This document shows, one piece after another, positions 19,768 through 29,200 of a stretch of 64,000 bases of DNA. Numbering within the stretch: the first letter of the stretch is position 1; the number at the start of each line of letters is the position of its first letter. The notes beneath the pieces were generated by a model. The model made no database searches and was not told the origin of the DNA. It saw only the letters and a program-made list of their open reading frames with translations. Source of the stretch: Phyllobacterium sophorae (GTDB lineage Bacteria > Pseudomonadota > Alphaproteobacteria > Rhizobiales > Rhizobiaceae); assembly GCF_003010965.1 (NCBI RefSeq), contig NZ_PGGM01000002.1, positions 709,265 to 773,264 of the forward strand. Reading direction: 5' to 3'. Made by a program: the position numbers and the translations under genes.

Positions 19768-22700
19768 ATTTCTCAGACATTTTCATTCGCCGTCCGGTCC
19801 TGTCGACGGTTGTCGCTCTGATGATTATTCTCCTCGGCGCTCAGGGGCTCGTGAACCTTTCGGTTCGCGAATATCCGAAGGTCGAAGAAACGGTCATCAC
19901 CATCAAAACAGCCTATGCCGGCGCCAGTGCTGATCTGATGCAGGGATTCATCTCTGCTCCTATCGCCAAGGCCGTGACGACCACGGAAAACATCGACTAT
20001 GTGACGTCGTCGTCAGCCCCATCGTCGAGCACGGTCACAGTGCAGATGAAGCTCGGCGCCAATCCGGATGCCGCGCTGACCGAAGTGATTTCCAAGGTCA
20101 ACCAGGTGCGCGGCGACCTGCCCGAAGAAGCGGACGATCCTGTCATCACCAAGGGTACAGGGCAAGACTTCGCGACCATGTATCTGGCCGTGCAGAACCC
20201 GAACATGACGAGCGAGCAGATCACCGAGTATCTGGAACGCGTGATCCAGCCGCGCATGTCGACGATTCAAGGCGTCGCGGACGCGCAGATTCTGGGTGGC
20301 CAGGTCTTCTCCATGCGCGTGTGGATCGATCCGATCAAGCTGGCGGCGCGCAAAACGACGGCGTCGGAGGTCTTGACCGCCATCAACCAGTCGAACTTCC
20401 TGTCGGCGCCGGGCAAGGTGGAAAACCTTTATAACGCGTCGCCGATTACGTTGAAGACGACGTTGCAAACCCCGGAGGCGTTCGGCGCCATGCCGATCAA
20501 GTCCGATGGTGACAATATCGTTCGCTTGCGCGATGTAGCGCGTGTTGAACTTGGAGCTGTTAGCAAGGATACGATCGTTACGTTCAATGGGTCGAGCGGC
20601 ACATTCCTTGGTATCTTTCCAACCCCTGCTGCCAACCCGATCGACATGACGGCCGCCGTTCGCAAGGAATTGCCATCGATCCAGGCAACCCTTCCCGAAG
20701 GCATGTCCATCGTCATGCTTTACGACGCGACGGAACAGATCAGTTCGTCAATCGATGAAGTGTTCAAGACCATCATTGAAGCCGTCCTCATTGTCGTCGC
20801 CGTGATCTTGCTCTTCCTCGGGTCTTTCCGCTCGGTCATCATTCCGGTGGTCACCATCCCGATTTCCTTGGTTGGTGTGTGTTTCTTTCTCTTTCTGCTC
20901 GGTTATTCGATCAATCTGCTTTCGCTTCTGGCTATGGTTCTGGCCATTGGTCTCGTCGTGGACGATGCCATCGTGGTTCTGGAGAATATCCATCGCCATA
21001 TCGAGGAAGGACTGAGACCGCTCGACGCCGCGCTGAAAGGCATGAAGGAAATTACCGGTCCGATCGTCGCCATGACCATTACGCTGGCAGCTGTGTTCGC
21101 ACCGCTCGGCTTTACGGGTGGATTGACCGGTGCCCTGTTCCGTGAGTTCGCTTTCACTCTTGCGGGCGCCGTTATCATTTCCGGTGTGGCAGCGTTGACT
21201 GTCTCGCCAATGATGTGTGCGTTGTTGTTGCGTGCGGGTGGCCACAGCCGGTTCCAGCAGATTGTTGACCGCAGTTTTGGCTGGCTCGAGGGTGCCTATG
21301 AACGGCGCGTCGCCGGTTCGCTCAATTTCCGCGCCGTGACCTTGTTTACCGTTATAGCGCTTGTCGCGCTGACCGGATTCCTGTTCACCAAGACGTCGTC
21401 CGAGCTTGCGCCGGAGGAAGATTCCGGCGCATTGTTCGCCGTCGTCAATGCGCCGCAATATGCGACGTCGGACTATACCAAGCTCTACGCCGACCAGATC
21501 GATGCGTTGACCAAGGATTTGCCCGAGCTGAAAGCCCGGTTCAATATTCTCGGCCTGGGCACGACCAACTCGGCATTCGCGATCTGGGTGTTCAAGGATT
21601 GGACGCAGCGCGACAAATCGCAAAAGCAGTTGCAGCAGGAGCTGCAGGGCATGATCAGCCCGATGGCCGGTGCTGAAGCCTTTATCTTCGCCCCGCCCAC
21701 TTTGCCGGGCACCGGCGGCGGCCTGCCGATTTCCGTGGTCATCCAGTCCACCGGTCCTGCCGACAAGGTGTTCGAGGTCGCCGAGGAGATCAAAAACAAG
21801 GCGCAGGCCTCGGGTCAGTTCATCATCGTCCAGAACTCGCTGTCCTTCAATGCTCCGCAAGTTACGGTAACCATCGATCGTGACAGGGCTTCCGCATTGG
21901 GTGTACCGGTCAGCGATATAGGACAGACGCTCGGCCTGCTTGTTGGCGGCGGCAAGATCTCGAAGTTCGACCGTGACTCCAATAGCTACGACATCATCCC
22001 GCAGGTGCCGCAGGATTATCGTTCGAATCCGGAAAAACTCGGCCAGTATTTCGTCAAGAGTGCATCCGGCGACATGGTGCCGTTGTCGGCTGTCATCAAG
22101 GTTACCGAAAACGCATCGCCTGCAGCAATAGAACAGTTCAATCAGTTGAACTCGGCAACGATCTCTGCATTGCCATTGCCTGGTGTTACGACCGGACAGG
22201 GGCTGCAGACGGTTATCGACACAGCCACCCCTTTGATGCCCGACGGTTTCTTCATGGACTACTCCGGTCAGTCACGTCTGGAGATCGAGCAGGGGAGCAC
22301 GATCCTCATTGCTTTCCTGCTGGCCGTGGTCGTCATCTATCTGGTGCTTGCAGCTCAGTTCGAGAGCTTCCGCGATCCATTCATCATCATGATGTCGGTT
22401 CCGCTGTCGATCTTCGGCGCGATTGTGCCGCTCAATCTCGGATTGGGTACGCTGAATATCTACACCCAGGTGGGGCTGATCACGCTCGTCGGACTGATCA
22501 CCAAGCATGGTATTCTGATGGTGGAGTTCGCCAACCAGCAGCGTGATTTGCATGGTATTTCCCGGCATGATGCCATTATTCTTGCTGCGAAGACCCGCCT
22601 GCGTCCGATCTTGATGACCACAGCGGCCATGGCGCTCGGCGTCATTCCGCTGATCACGGCGACGGGTGCGGGTGCGGCAGCCCGCTATTCGATCGGGCTG

Positions 22701-22847
22701 GTGATCTTCTCCGGCATTCTGGTCGGCACGATTTTTACGCTCTTCGTCGTTCCGATGTTCTACACCTTCATCTCGAAGAAGGATGCGAAGACCGAAACGA
22801 CTCCAGCGCCAGATGCGGGTATTGCTCCAGAGCCCAGTCATCCCTGA
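19764..22847 (+). CDS. RND multidrug efflux transporter (HAE1 family)
   Basis: 1027-residue inner-membrane proton/drug antiporter. It begins MNFSDIFIRRPVLSTVVALMI, the HAE1 pattern, has 12 predicted transmembrane helices and two large periplasmic loops, and carries the paired aspartates of helix 4 in AIGLVVDDAIVVLEN (about residues 396-410). Together with the upstream adaptor it forms the pump; no outer-membrane channel gene is next to it, so a TolC-type protein must be supplied elsewhere. Drug range cannot be read from sequence. Confidence 0.95.
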   Translation: MNFSDIFIRRPVLSTVVALMIILLGAQGLVNLSVREYPKVEETVITIKTAYAGASADLMQGFISAPIAKAVTTTENIDYVTSSSAPSSSTVTVQMKLGANPDAALTEVISKVNQVRGDLPEEADDPVITKGTGQDFATMYLAVQNPNMTSEQITEYLERVIQPRMSTIQGVADAQILGGQVFSMRVWIDPIKLAARKTTASEVLTAINQSNFLSAPGKVENLYNASPITLKTTLQTPEAFGAMPIKSDGDNIVRLRDVARVELGAVSKDTIVTFNGSSGTFLGIFPTPAANPIDMTAAVRKELPSIQATLPEGMSIVMLYDATEQISSSIDEVFKTIIEAVLIVVAVILLFLGSFRSVIIPVVTIPISLVGVCFFLFLLGYSINLLSLLAMVLAIGLVVDDAIVVLENIHRHIEEGLRPLDAALKGMKEITGPIVAMTITLAAVFAPLGFTGGLTGALFREFAFTLAGAVIISGVAALTVSPMMCALLLRAGGHSRFQQIVDRSFGWLEGAYERRVAGSLNFRAVTLFTVIALVALTGFLFTKTSSELAPEEDSGALFAVVNAPQYATSDYTKLYADQIDALTKDLPELKARFNILGLGTTNSAFAIWVFKDWTQRDKSQKQLQQELQGMISPMAGAEAFIFAPPTLPGTGGGLPISVVIQSTGPADKVFEVAEEIKNKAQASGQFIIVQNSLSFNAPQVTVTIDRDRASALGVPVSDIGQTLGLLVGGGKISKFDRDSNSYDIIPQVPQDYRSNPEKLGQYFVKSASGDMVPLSAVIKVTENASPAAIEQFNQLNSATISALPLPGVTTGQGLQTVIDTATPLMPDGFFMDYSGQSRLEIEQGSTILIAFLLAVVVIYLVLAAQFESFRDPFIIMMSVPLSIFGAIVPLNLGLGTLNIYTQVGLITLVGLITKHGILMVEFANQQRDLHGISRHDAIILAAKTRLRPILMTTAAMALGVIPLITATGAGAAARYSIGLVIFSGILVGTIFTLFVVPMFYTFISKKDAKTETTPAPDAGIAPEPSHP

Positions 22848-22867
22848 GGCAGGCGGTAGTCAAGAAG

Positions 22868-22910
22868 AAAGCCTCCGAGCCCTAGCGGCCCGGAGGCTTT
22901 GTTTTAATTT
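22868..22910. terminator. Bidirectional terminator after the efflux operon
   Basis: Perfect 10-bp stem AAAGCCTCCG/CGGAGGCTTT (22868-22877 and 22891-22900) followed by GTTTTAATTT. It sits between convergent genes and can serve both. Confidence 0.85.
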
Positions 22911-22925
22911 GGAATTTTTGAGAAA

Positions 22926-23180
22926 TCAGGCGCGTTTAACGGCGCGAAGTATAACGAGGAGGATAACCGCCCCGATCGTTGCGGCGATGATGGCGCCGAG
23001 AATGCCGCCGCCGAGCGAGATACCGAGCGCCGGGAAAAGATAACCCGCCAGGAAGGCACCTATCACGCCAACGATCAAATCTCCGACGAGGCCAAAGCCG
23101 CCGCCGCGGACGAGTTGGCTCGCAAGCCAGCCCGCAATCAAGCCCACCAAAAGGAAAACAAGAAGACCTTCTGCACCCAT
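22926..23180 (-). CDS. GlsB/YeaQ/YmgE-family small membrane protein
   Basis: 84-residue glycine-rich membrane protein starting MGAEGLLVFLLVGLIAGWLASQL, with three hydrophobic segments and the GDLIVGVIGAFLAGYL and GILGAIIAATIGAVILL patterns of the transglycosylase-associated (GlsB/YeaQ/YmgE) family. Family members are often stress-induced; the molecular role is unknown. GGAG lies about 9 bases upstream of the chosen ATG, which is preferred to an upstream GTG-type start that lacks homology. Confidence 0.85.
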   Translation of the reverse strand: MGAEGLLVFLLVGLIAGWLASQLVRGGGFGLVGDLIVGVIGAFLAGYLFPALGISLGGGILGAIIAATIGAVILLVILRAVKRA

Positions 23181-23517
23181 AATGAAATCTCCATAAACCG
23201 GTTTCGCCCGCGCACAGCCCCAAAAATCAGTCGATCCCTGGAAAAGACGATGCACCATTCATCGCGTTACTGCGTCCCATGCGCGTCGAATGGAACGCAG
23301 GGCGTAGTAAGATGCTTCGCCGGCCGTGGATTCCTCAGTCCATGTTTGGCAGGAGAATCACCTTGGCAATTTTACGACGGTAAACAGAATTTGGATAACG
23401 AAACTTGTAATCAAATAAATGCGTGGTTGGGGAGCCACAATACAAGAAACTATACCGGCAATGGTTTCCCACGACCGGCATAGTTTCCCGCACAACGAAT
23501 TTCCGGACTATCGAGGA
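23181..23517. other. Gene-free stretch between two minus-strand small genes
   Basis: 337 bp without a convincing gene. The only clear structure is the hairpin at 23446-23487, annotated separately. The rest should contain the promoter of the GlsB-like gene, which I could not identify. Confidence 0.5.
23446..23487 (-). terminator. Long hairpin after the small cationic protein gene
   Basis: Arms GAAACTATACCGG and CCGGCATAGTTTC pair over 13 bp with one mismatch and a 16-base loop. On the minus strand it is followed by TTGTATTG. It lies 31 bp past the stop of the 23518-23727 gene. Confidence 0.5.
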
Positions 23518-23727
23518 TTACTGCGTGACAGCTGGCTTCTTTACAGCGGTCTTGGCGGCGGTTCCATGCACCTTCTTCATATGATGCTTATGCGCAACCT
23601 TTTTAACTGTCGTGGTGGGGGCGGTCGTCGTTGCAGCAGGAGCGGCGCTCGCAATGGAGCTGAGAACCGGAGCCGATACAGCGAGAGCAACGGCGAGGCC
23701 GAGAGCTGTGTAGAGGGACTTTTTCAT
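23518..23727 (-). CDS. Small exported cationic protein, function unknown
   Basis: 69 residues. Residues 1-28 (MKKSLYTALGLAVALAVSAPVLSSIASA) form a signal peptide with a likely AxA cleavage site; the mature part is rich in Thr, Ala, Lys and His (KKVAHKHHMKKVH) and ends AVKKPAVTQ. It is strongly basic, reminiscent of acid-shock-like or envelope-binding small proteins, but I do not recognise a family. Neighbouring minus-strand genes also encode small exported proteins. Confidence 0.6.
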   Translation of the reverse strand: MKKSLYTALGLAVALAVSAPVLSSIASAAPAATTTAPTTTVKKVAHKHHMKKVHGTAAKTAVKKPAVTQ

Positions 23728-23769
23728 GGGTCAGTTTCCTTTTGATGCGGGCTTTGGGGACGCAGTCGA

Positions 23770-24072
23770 TCAATCGGTGACCGGCTGCACACCAAGCAGC
23801 TTCAATGACTGTGCGTACGCTCTTATGCCCTGTGCCTGCTTGTTGCTTGCGCAGAATCTGGCCGCCTGTCTTTGAAGTGCTTTCGCCTTGGCCGCCCGTT
23901 TTGCCTCGGCGTGTTCGGTGATTGCGTGTTGAGCCTGTATTTGAAGTTTTCCGCAAAGTTCGATGCGGGTCGGCGTCTCGTCGGCAGCGGACTGTTCGAT
24001 CGATGCGGTGAGGATCATCACACCGGTCAGGAGGGGAGCCGCAATGGTTGCGATGTTTCGAAGAAGGGCCAT
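23770..24072 (-). CDS. Hypothetical exported protein
   Basis: 100 residues with an N-terminal signal peptide (about residues 1-30, MALLRNIATIAAPLLTGVMIL, then SAADE) and an alpha-helical mature part (ITEHAEAKRAAKAKALQRQAARFCASNKQAQ) containing two cysteines that could form a disulphide (in IELCGKLQ and RFCASN). No family recognised. It precedes the small cationic protein gene on the same strand by about 40 bp, so they may be co-transcribed. Confidence 0.55.
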   Translation of the reverse strand: MALLRNIATIAAPLLTGVMILTASIEQSAADETPTRIELCGKLQIQAQHAITEHAEAKRAAKAKALQRQAARFCASNKQAQGIRAYAQSLKLLGVQPVTD

Positions 24073-24306
24073 TTTTGAGCTACGAAGTAATCCCGTTTCA
24101 ATCAGTCATGCCAAGTTCGACACGCTCTTTATCCGGCATGACTGTTGCCTCGGTTTTTCTGCATTGTTGAGTTTTGTTTCTGGATTGTTTCCGGACCAAC
24201 GATCCCAAAAAATTGCGTGGCTTTTCGAATGGGATCGTGCGTAAAAACAAGGAGTTGGATTGCGCCCAAAGGCAAAGCGCAAAGCCGTCGCCACCGGGAA
24301 ATGAGC

Positions 24307-25023
24307 ATGAAATCCGAAGCGCATATTCTGATTGTCGATGACGACGAGGCCATTCGTGATCTCCTGCATGAGTTCTTGAAGAAGCGTGGCATGCGCGTCT
24401 CGGTTGCAAGGGACAGTGAGGAAATGCAGGACGTCCTTGCGCGCACACCGATCGATCTTCTGATTTTGGACGTTATGCTTCCGGGCAAGAGCGGCATGGA
24501 AATCTGCCGGGAGATCAGGATGCATTCGCGCATCCCTATCATCATGTTGACCGCCATTACGGAAACAACCGACCGGGTCGTCGGGTTGGAAATGGGTGCG
24601 GATGATTATGTCTCCAAGCCGTTTGACCCCAGGGAATTGCTCGCGCGGGTGAGGGCGGTGCTGCGCCGCCTGGATACGTCGGCGCCGGACCGGAGAATGG
24701 AACCTCAGATTCACAAATTCGCCGGTTGGACCATGGATTGCGCGCGGCGAAGACTTGTCTCGCCCGATGCCGTGCGCGTGGAACTCACGACAGCCGAATT
24801 CAACCTGCTAGAAGCATTGGTGAAGAGCTCGCAACGGATGCTGAGCCGCGATCAATTGCAGGAGCTGGCGGGAAGCAGCGCCGCCTATGGTTATGATCGC
24901 AGCGTCGATATTCTCATCAGCCGCCTCCGCCGGAAGATGGAGGATGATTCGCGCTCGCCGAAACTTATTCTCACAATCCGCAGCGGCGGTTATCAATTCG
25001 TTCCGGAAGTCACCTCGGAATGA
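24307..25023 (+). CDS. OmpR-family response regulator
   Basis: DNA-binding partner of the adjacent sensor kinase. Receiver domain: ILIVDDDEAIRD near residue 8, phospho-acceptor Asp in LLILDVMLPGKSG near 58, and SKPFDPREL with the conserved Lys. C-terminal winged helix: LTTAEFNLLEALVKSSQRMLSRDQL and YDRSVDILISRLRRKM. I prefer the ATG at 24307 because GGGA lies 7 bases upstream; 24301 is equally in frame. Its stop overlaps the kinase start (ATGA), so the pair is co-translated. The signal is unknown. Confidence 0.93.
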   Translation: MKSEAHILIVDDDEAIRDLLHEFLKKRGMRVSVARDSEEMQDVLARTPIDLLILDVMLPGKSGMEICREIRMHSRIPIIMLTAITETTDRVVGLEMGADDYVSKPFDPRELLARVRAVLRRLDTSAPDRRMEPQIHKFAGWTMDCARRRLVSPDAVRVELTTAEFNLLEALVKSSQRMLSRDQLQELAGSSAAYGYDRSVDILISRLRRKMEDDSRSPKLILTIRSGGYQFVPEVTSE

Positions 25024-26432
25024 AACGCTTCCTGCCTCAATCATTGCCGAGCTGGATCCTGCTCATTCTGATTGCCGGACTTCTGACCACACAAGTCGCC
25101 ACGCTTTCGATCGTTTCGCGTGACAGGACTGAAAGCAACGACGTGCTTGAGCTTTTCCGGTTGAGCGAGCGTGCCTATACCTTGGTCAAGGTCCTCTACG
25201 CGGCGCCGGGGCCTGAAAGAAAGCAGCTCGCTGCCGCGTTGTCCAATAGCGCCAATCCGCTCTCGATGTCCGATCAACCAGCGGTGACTTCGGTCATCGC
25301 CGCTGATGACAGCCTTGCGGAGCTTGAGGACGTTCTGGTCGCGCGGCTGCAGGAGTTCGGCGTGACAGATGCCCGGATCCGCCGTGTTTCGGCCAGAGTC
25401 CCCACCAACACTGCACCCGGCCCCGGCGCGCCTGATCCTGACGCCGGTTTGATCGAACGGCAACTATCCGCTTTGGCGGAAGACTTCAGCCAAAGCGACG
25501 GGCTCGCTGCGTCAATCAAGTTCAAGGATGGTCAATGGCTGAACTTTGTCACACCGATTGCACCTGTGAACCCGATATTCACTGCGCAGACGCTGCCACT
25601 GTTCATCTCCGTGGCCGCCATTGTCATTGCCATGTCAATCTGGGCGATGCGCCGGCTGACGGCCCCGTACACCGCGCTCGAGCAAGCGGTCAAACGCATC
25701 GGTGAAGACGTCAAGTCGCCGCCTCTGCCTGAATTTGGCAGCAGTGAATACAAATCGGCGGCAAGGGCGGTGAATGCCATGCAGGCACAATTGAAGGAAT
25801 ATGTAGCCGACCGCGAGCAGCTGGCGGCGGCACTCGCTCATGATCTGCGAACGCCGCTAACGCGCATCCGCCTGCGTCTCGAGCTTTTGCGCAAATCCCC
25901 TCTGCGCCAATCGCTGACGCACGACCTGAACGATATCGAAGCCATTTCACGATCGGTTATCGATTTCGCAACTTATGAGATCGTCGACGAGGAACAGGAG
26001 AAGATCGATTTCTGGTCGCTCGTCGACTCGGTCACTGACAACTATCCGCAGGTTTCGTTCGACAAGCCAGCGCGCGCCTCACGCCGGCTGATTTGCATGG
26101 GTAGACCGATCGCTCTGCGGCGCTGCGTCACCAATCTGGTGGACAATGCGGTGACCTATGGCGGGAAGGCACATATCAGCCTGGCACCAAGTGGAGGCGA
26201 CATCCTGCTGACAATCCATGATGAGGGCCCTGGCATCCCGCAGGCAAAGCTGGACGAGGTGTTTCAGCCGTTCCGGCGGGTCGAAAGCTCCCGCAACCGG
26301 CAAACGGGTGGCTTCGGCCTTGGTCTGACGATCGCGCGCAATATTGCACGCCGTTGCGGAGGGGATATCAAACTGGAGAATGATGTGAAGGGCGGCCTGA
26401 GGGCTGAACTGCGAATTCCTCGCATTGCCTGA
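25020..26432 (+). CDS. Two-component sensor histidine kinase
   Basis: 470-residue inner-membrane kinase. A first transmembrane helix at about residues 10-30, a periplasmic sensor region of about 150 residues with a Pro/Ala/Gly-rich stretch (TNTAPGPGAPDPDAG), a second helix near 188-208 (LFISVAAIVIAMSIWAM), HAMP, then the H-box ALAHDLRTPLTRIR with phospho-accepting His274, the N-box LVDNAVTYGG and ATP-lid motifs DEGPGIP and GGFGLGLTIA. It pairs with the overlapping response regulator gene. Confidence 0.93.
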   Translation: MKRFLPQSLPSWILLILIAGLLTTQVATLSIVSRDRTESNDVLELFRLSERAYTLVKVLYAAPGPERKQLAAALSNSANPLSMSDQPAVTSVIAADDSLAELEDVLVARLQEFGVTDARIRRVSARVPTNTAPGPGAPDPDAGLIERQLSALAEDFSQSDGLAASIKFKDGQWLNFVTPIAPVNPIFTAQTLPLFISVAAIVIAMSIWAMRRLTAPYTALEQAVKRIGEDVKSPPLPEFGSSEYKSAARAVNAMQAQLKEYVADREQLAAALAHDLRTPLTRIRLRLELLRKSPLRQSLTHDLNDIEAISRSVIDFATYEIVDEEQEKIDFWSLVDSVTDNYPQVSFDKPARASRRLICMGRPIALRRCVTNLVDNAVTYGGKAHISLAPSGGDILLTIHDEGPGIPQAKLDEVFQPFRRVESSRNRQTGGFGLGLTIARNIARRCGGDIKLENDVKGGLRAELRIPRIA

Positions 26433-26554
26433 ATAAAAAGCTAAACGGCGAGCGTTGCGGCCAAACGGAGGCGAGTCGAGATTGGTCCGGGGGCCTGGTG
26501 GGCAACTACTCAGGTTAGCGACAGAAGCGTAATGGCTTGATTTGTTTTGTATTG

Positions 26555-26630
26555 TGGTGAGCGCGCAGGGATTCGAACCCTGGACCTACTGATTAAAAGT
26601 CAGTTGCTCTACCGGCTGAGCTACGCGCTC
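26555..26630 (-). tRNA. tRNA-Lys(TTT)
   Basis: On the minus strand the 76-nt sequence starts GAGCGCG and ends CGCGCTC-A-CCA, so the acceptor stem is perfect and CCA is encoded. D-arm (GCTCAGCCGGTAGAGC), anticodon loop CTTTTAA with anticodon TTT, and TPsiC arm (CAGGGTTCGAATCCCTG) are all present. Confidence 0.97.
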
Positions 26631-26901
26631 CCAAGGAAGCCAGTTCGCTGGCCTCGGGAAGTGCGGCGGAACATAGGTGCGACTTGCCAATCGGTCAACA
26701 GCTATTGTGCATAGTTTTCGCAACAAAAAGCGTTGTTTTTGCTCGTTTCGCTAATTTTCGTTCGAAGGCGGCAATAAACATGCGGTCATACCAACCGGGG
26801 AGCGCCGGGATAAGGCCGAACTGGCGAAAAGGTGATTGGAATTCCCGAGGGATTCGGCTTAATCCGGCCCACAAGACGAAAATGCCAATGAAGGAGCGCG
26901 G

Positions 26902-27648
26902 ATGGCGCTTGATGTTTCCTATCTGACCGCAGCTGGCGCCGGGGCCCTGTCGTTTCTTTCACCTTGCGTGCTGCCGCTGGTTCCGCCCTATCTCTGCTAC
27001 ATGGCTGGCGTGACTGTCGAGGATTTTCGTTCCGATCAGACCGCAGCGCGAATCTCACCGGTGCGGCAGGCACTTCTGCTGTCATCGCTGGGCTTTGTTC
27101 TGGGTTTTTCCACGGTTTTTGTGCTGCTCGGTGCAGGCGCTTCAACGATCGGCGGATTCCTGCGGATGTGGCAGCAGGAAATCGGCATAGCGGCCGGCAT
27201 CGTTATCATTTTGATGGGGCTCAATTTTCTCGGCGTATTCCGGCTGGCATTTCTATCGCGCGAGGCGAGGTTTCAAACGCAAGGGGCGCCCGCCAATCCG
27301 TTTGCCGCCTATGTGATGGGGCTCGCCTTTGCATTTGGGTGGACACCGTGCATCGGCCCGGTGCTGGGTCCCATATTGGCGCTGGCCGGCGCGCGCGACA
27401 CGGTGGCCGATGGTGCTTTGCTGCTTGCCGTCTATTCGCTGGGTCTTGGCATCCCATTCATTATTGCCGCGCTGTTTTCGGGCATGTTCATGCGATTCCT
27501 CGCCAGATTCCGCACGCATCTCGGCAAAGTGGAAAAGGTAATGGGCGGACTGCTGGTGCTGACAGGTATTCTGTTCCTGACAGGCGGCTTGCAGACATTC
27601 TCGTTCTGGCTCCTCGAAACATTTCCCATCCTCGGTCAACTCGGCTAA
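26902..27648 (+). CDS. ccdA: Cytochrome c biogenesis protein CcdA
   Basis: 248-residue inner-membrane thiol-disulphide transporter that carries reducing power from cytoplasmic thioredoxin to periplasmic apocytochrome and other thiol proteins. Six hydrophobic helices; the two working cysteines are in FLSPCVLPLVPPY (helix 1) and GWTPCIGPVLGP (helix 4). AAGGAG lies 7 bases before the ATG. It stands alone, 85 bp before glmU. Confidence 0.95.
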   Translation: MALDVSYLTAAGAGALSFLSPCVLPLVPPYLCYMAGVTVEDFRSDQTAARISPVRQALLLSSLGFVLGFSTVFVLLGAGASTIGGFLRMWQQEIGIAAGIVIILMGLNFLGVFRLAFLSREARFQTQGAPANPFAAYVMGLAFAFGWTPCIGPVLGPILALAGARDTVADGALLLAVYSLGLGIPFIIAALFSGMFMRFLARFRTHLGKVEKVMGGLLVLTGILFLTGGLQTFSFWLLETFPILGQLG

Positions 27649-27733
27649 ACAGACGGAAGTTTCCATGTTGGAAACCAATGGCGTGTCATGGTCCGGCACG
27701 ATATTTTAGTCAAAACTGATCTGGAAGTCCGAC

Positions 27734-29095
27734 ATGACATCACGTTCCTGCCTCACGGTTATTCTCGCTGCCGGTGAAGGTACGCGCATGAAATCCTCCC
27801 TGCCAAAGGTACTCCATACCATTGCCGGCCTGCCGATTGTCGCCCACGTGGCCAAGGCTGTGCATGGCGCGGGTGGTAGCGATATCGCCCTTGTGGTTGG
27901 CAACGGTGCCGATCAGGTCGAGGCTGCAGTGCGATCGGTGACCGCCAATGTAACGGTGCACGAGCAGGCCGAGCGGCTGGGAACTGCCCATGCCGTGCTT
28001 GCAGCACGCGAAGCCATCATGCGCGGTTACGACGACATTCTGGTGGTCTTTGGTGACACGCCGCTGGTTGAAACGGCCGCTCTCGAACAGGCGAGGACCA
28101 AGCTCGCCGCCGGTGCAGATATTGTCGTCATGGGTTTCCGGCCGACAGTGCCGAATGGTTATGGCCGCCTCATAGAACAGGATGGTCGTCTGGTTGCGAT
28201 CCGCGAGGAGAAAGACGCGAGCGAGGCGGAGAGGAAGATCGGCCTTTGCAATGGCGGGCTGATGGCGCTGCGTGGCGATGGTGCGCTTGAGCTGCTGGAG
28301 AAGATCACCAACAACAACGCCAAAGGCGAATATTACCTCACCGACGTTGTCGAGATTGCCAACGCAGCGGGAAAGTCGGTCGTCGCTATCGAGATTTCAC
28401 CGGACAATGTGATCGGCATCAACACGCGCGTCGAACTTGCCGAAGCCGAGGCAATCTGGCAGACGCGCAAGCGCCGTGACATGATGCTGGCCGGCGTTAC
28501 CATGCGGGCGCCGGAAACGGTGTTCTTCGCGCACGATACGCTTATTGAAGCCGACGTAATACTTGAGCCCAACATCATCTTTGGACCAAAAGTCTCGATA
28601 GCGAGCGGCGCGGTGATCCATGCCTTTTCCTATTTCGAAGGCGCGAAGATCGGACCTGACGCCAATGTCGGCCCTTTCGCCCGGCTGCGGCCGGGTGCGG
28701 ATCTTGCAGCAAAGTCCAAGGTTGGCAATTTCGTTGAGGTGAAGAATGCAAAGGTCGGTGTCGGTGCCAAGGTCAACCACCTGACCTATATCGGCGACGC
28801 AGTTGTGGGCGCTTCGGCAAACATCGGCGCCGGCGCGATCACTTGCAATTATGATGGCTATAACAAGCACCTGACCGAGATCGGGGCCAATGTTTTCATC
28901 GGTTCCAATTCGTCGCTGGTGGCGCCCGTTTCCATCGGCGATAATGCGTATATCGCCTCGGGCAGCGTGATAACGGCAAACGTTCCAGCGGAAGCTCTGG
29001 CCTTTGGCAGGGCACGGCAGGAGGTCAAAGAGGGGCGGGCTACACAATTGCGGGCACGCTATGCGGCGCAAAAGTTAGCCAAGAAGGCTGAATAG
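27734..29095 (+). CDS. glmU: Bifunctional UDP-GlcNAc pyrophosphorylase / GlcN-1-P acetyltransferase
   Basis: Makes UDP-N-acetylglucosamine for peptidoglycan and lipid A. 453 residues: N-terminal uridylyltransferase domain with [18 protein letters not shown] near residue 11 and FGDTPLV near 103; C-terminal left-handed beta-helix acetyltransferase with hexapeptide repeats ([17 protein letters not shown] onward), [18 protein letters not shown] and [11 protein letters not shown]. Next gene on the strand is glmS, so two steps of the pathway are adjacent. Confidence 0.97.
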   Translation: MTSRSCLTVILAAGEGTRMKSSLPKVLHTIAGLPIVAHVAKAVHGAGGSDIALVVGNGADQVEAAVRSVTANVTVHEQAERLGTAHAVLAAREAIMRGYDDILVVFGDTPLVETAALEQARTKLAAGADIVVMGFRPTVPNGYGRLIEQDGRLVAIREEKDASEAERKIGLCNGGLMALRGDGALELLEKITNNNAKGEYYLTDVVEIANAAGKSVVAIEISPDNVIGINTRVELAEAEAIWQTRKRRDMMLAGVTMRAPETVFFAHDTLIEADVILEPNIIFGPKVSIASGAVIHAFSYFEGAKIGPDANVGPFARLRPGADLAAKSKVGNFVEVKNAKVGVGAKVNHLTYIGDAVVGASANIGAGAITCNYDGYNKHLTEIGANVFIGSNSSLVAPVSIGDNAYIASGSVITANVPAEALAFGRARQEVKEGRATQLRARYAAQKLAKKAE

Positions 29096-29200
29096 GCACG
29101 CCTTTTGTTCGAATAGAATTCTGAGATGATAAGTGTTTCACTGCAAACTTGATTCTGACGCTGGCTAGAGCCGAGAAATTCTGGGGTATTGGAGTAATTC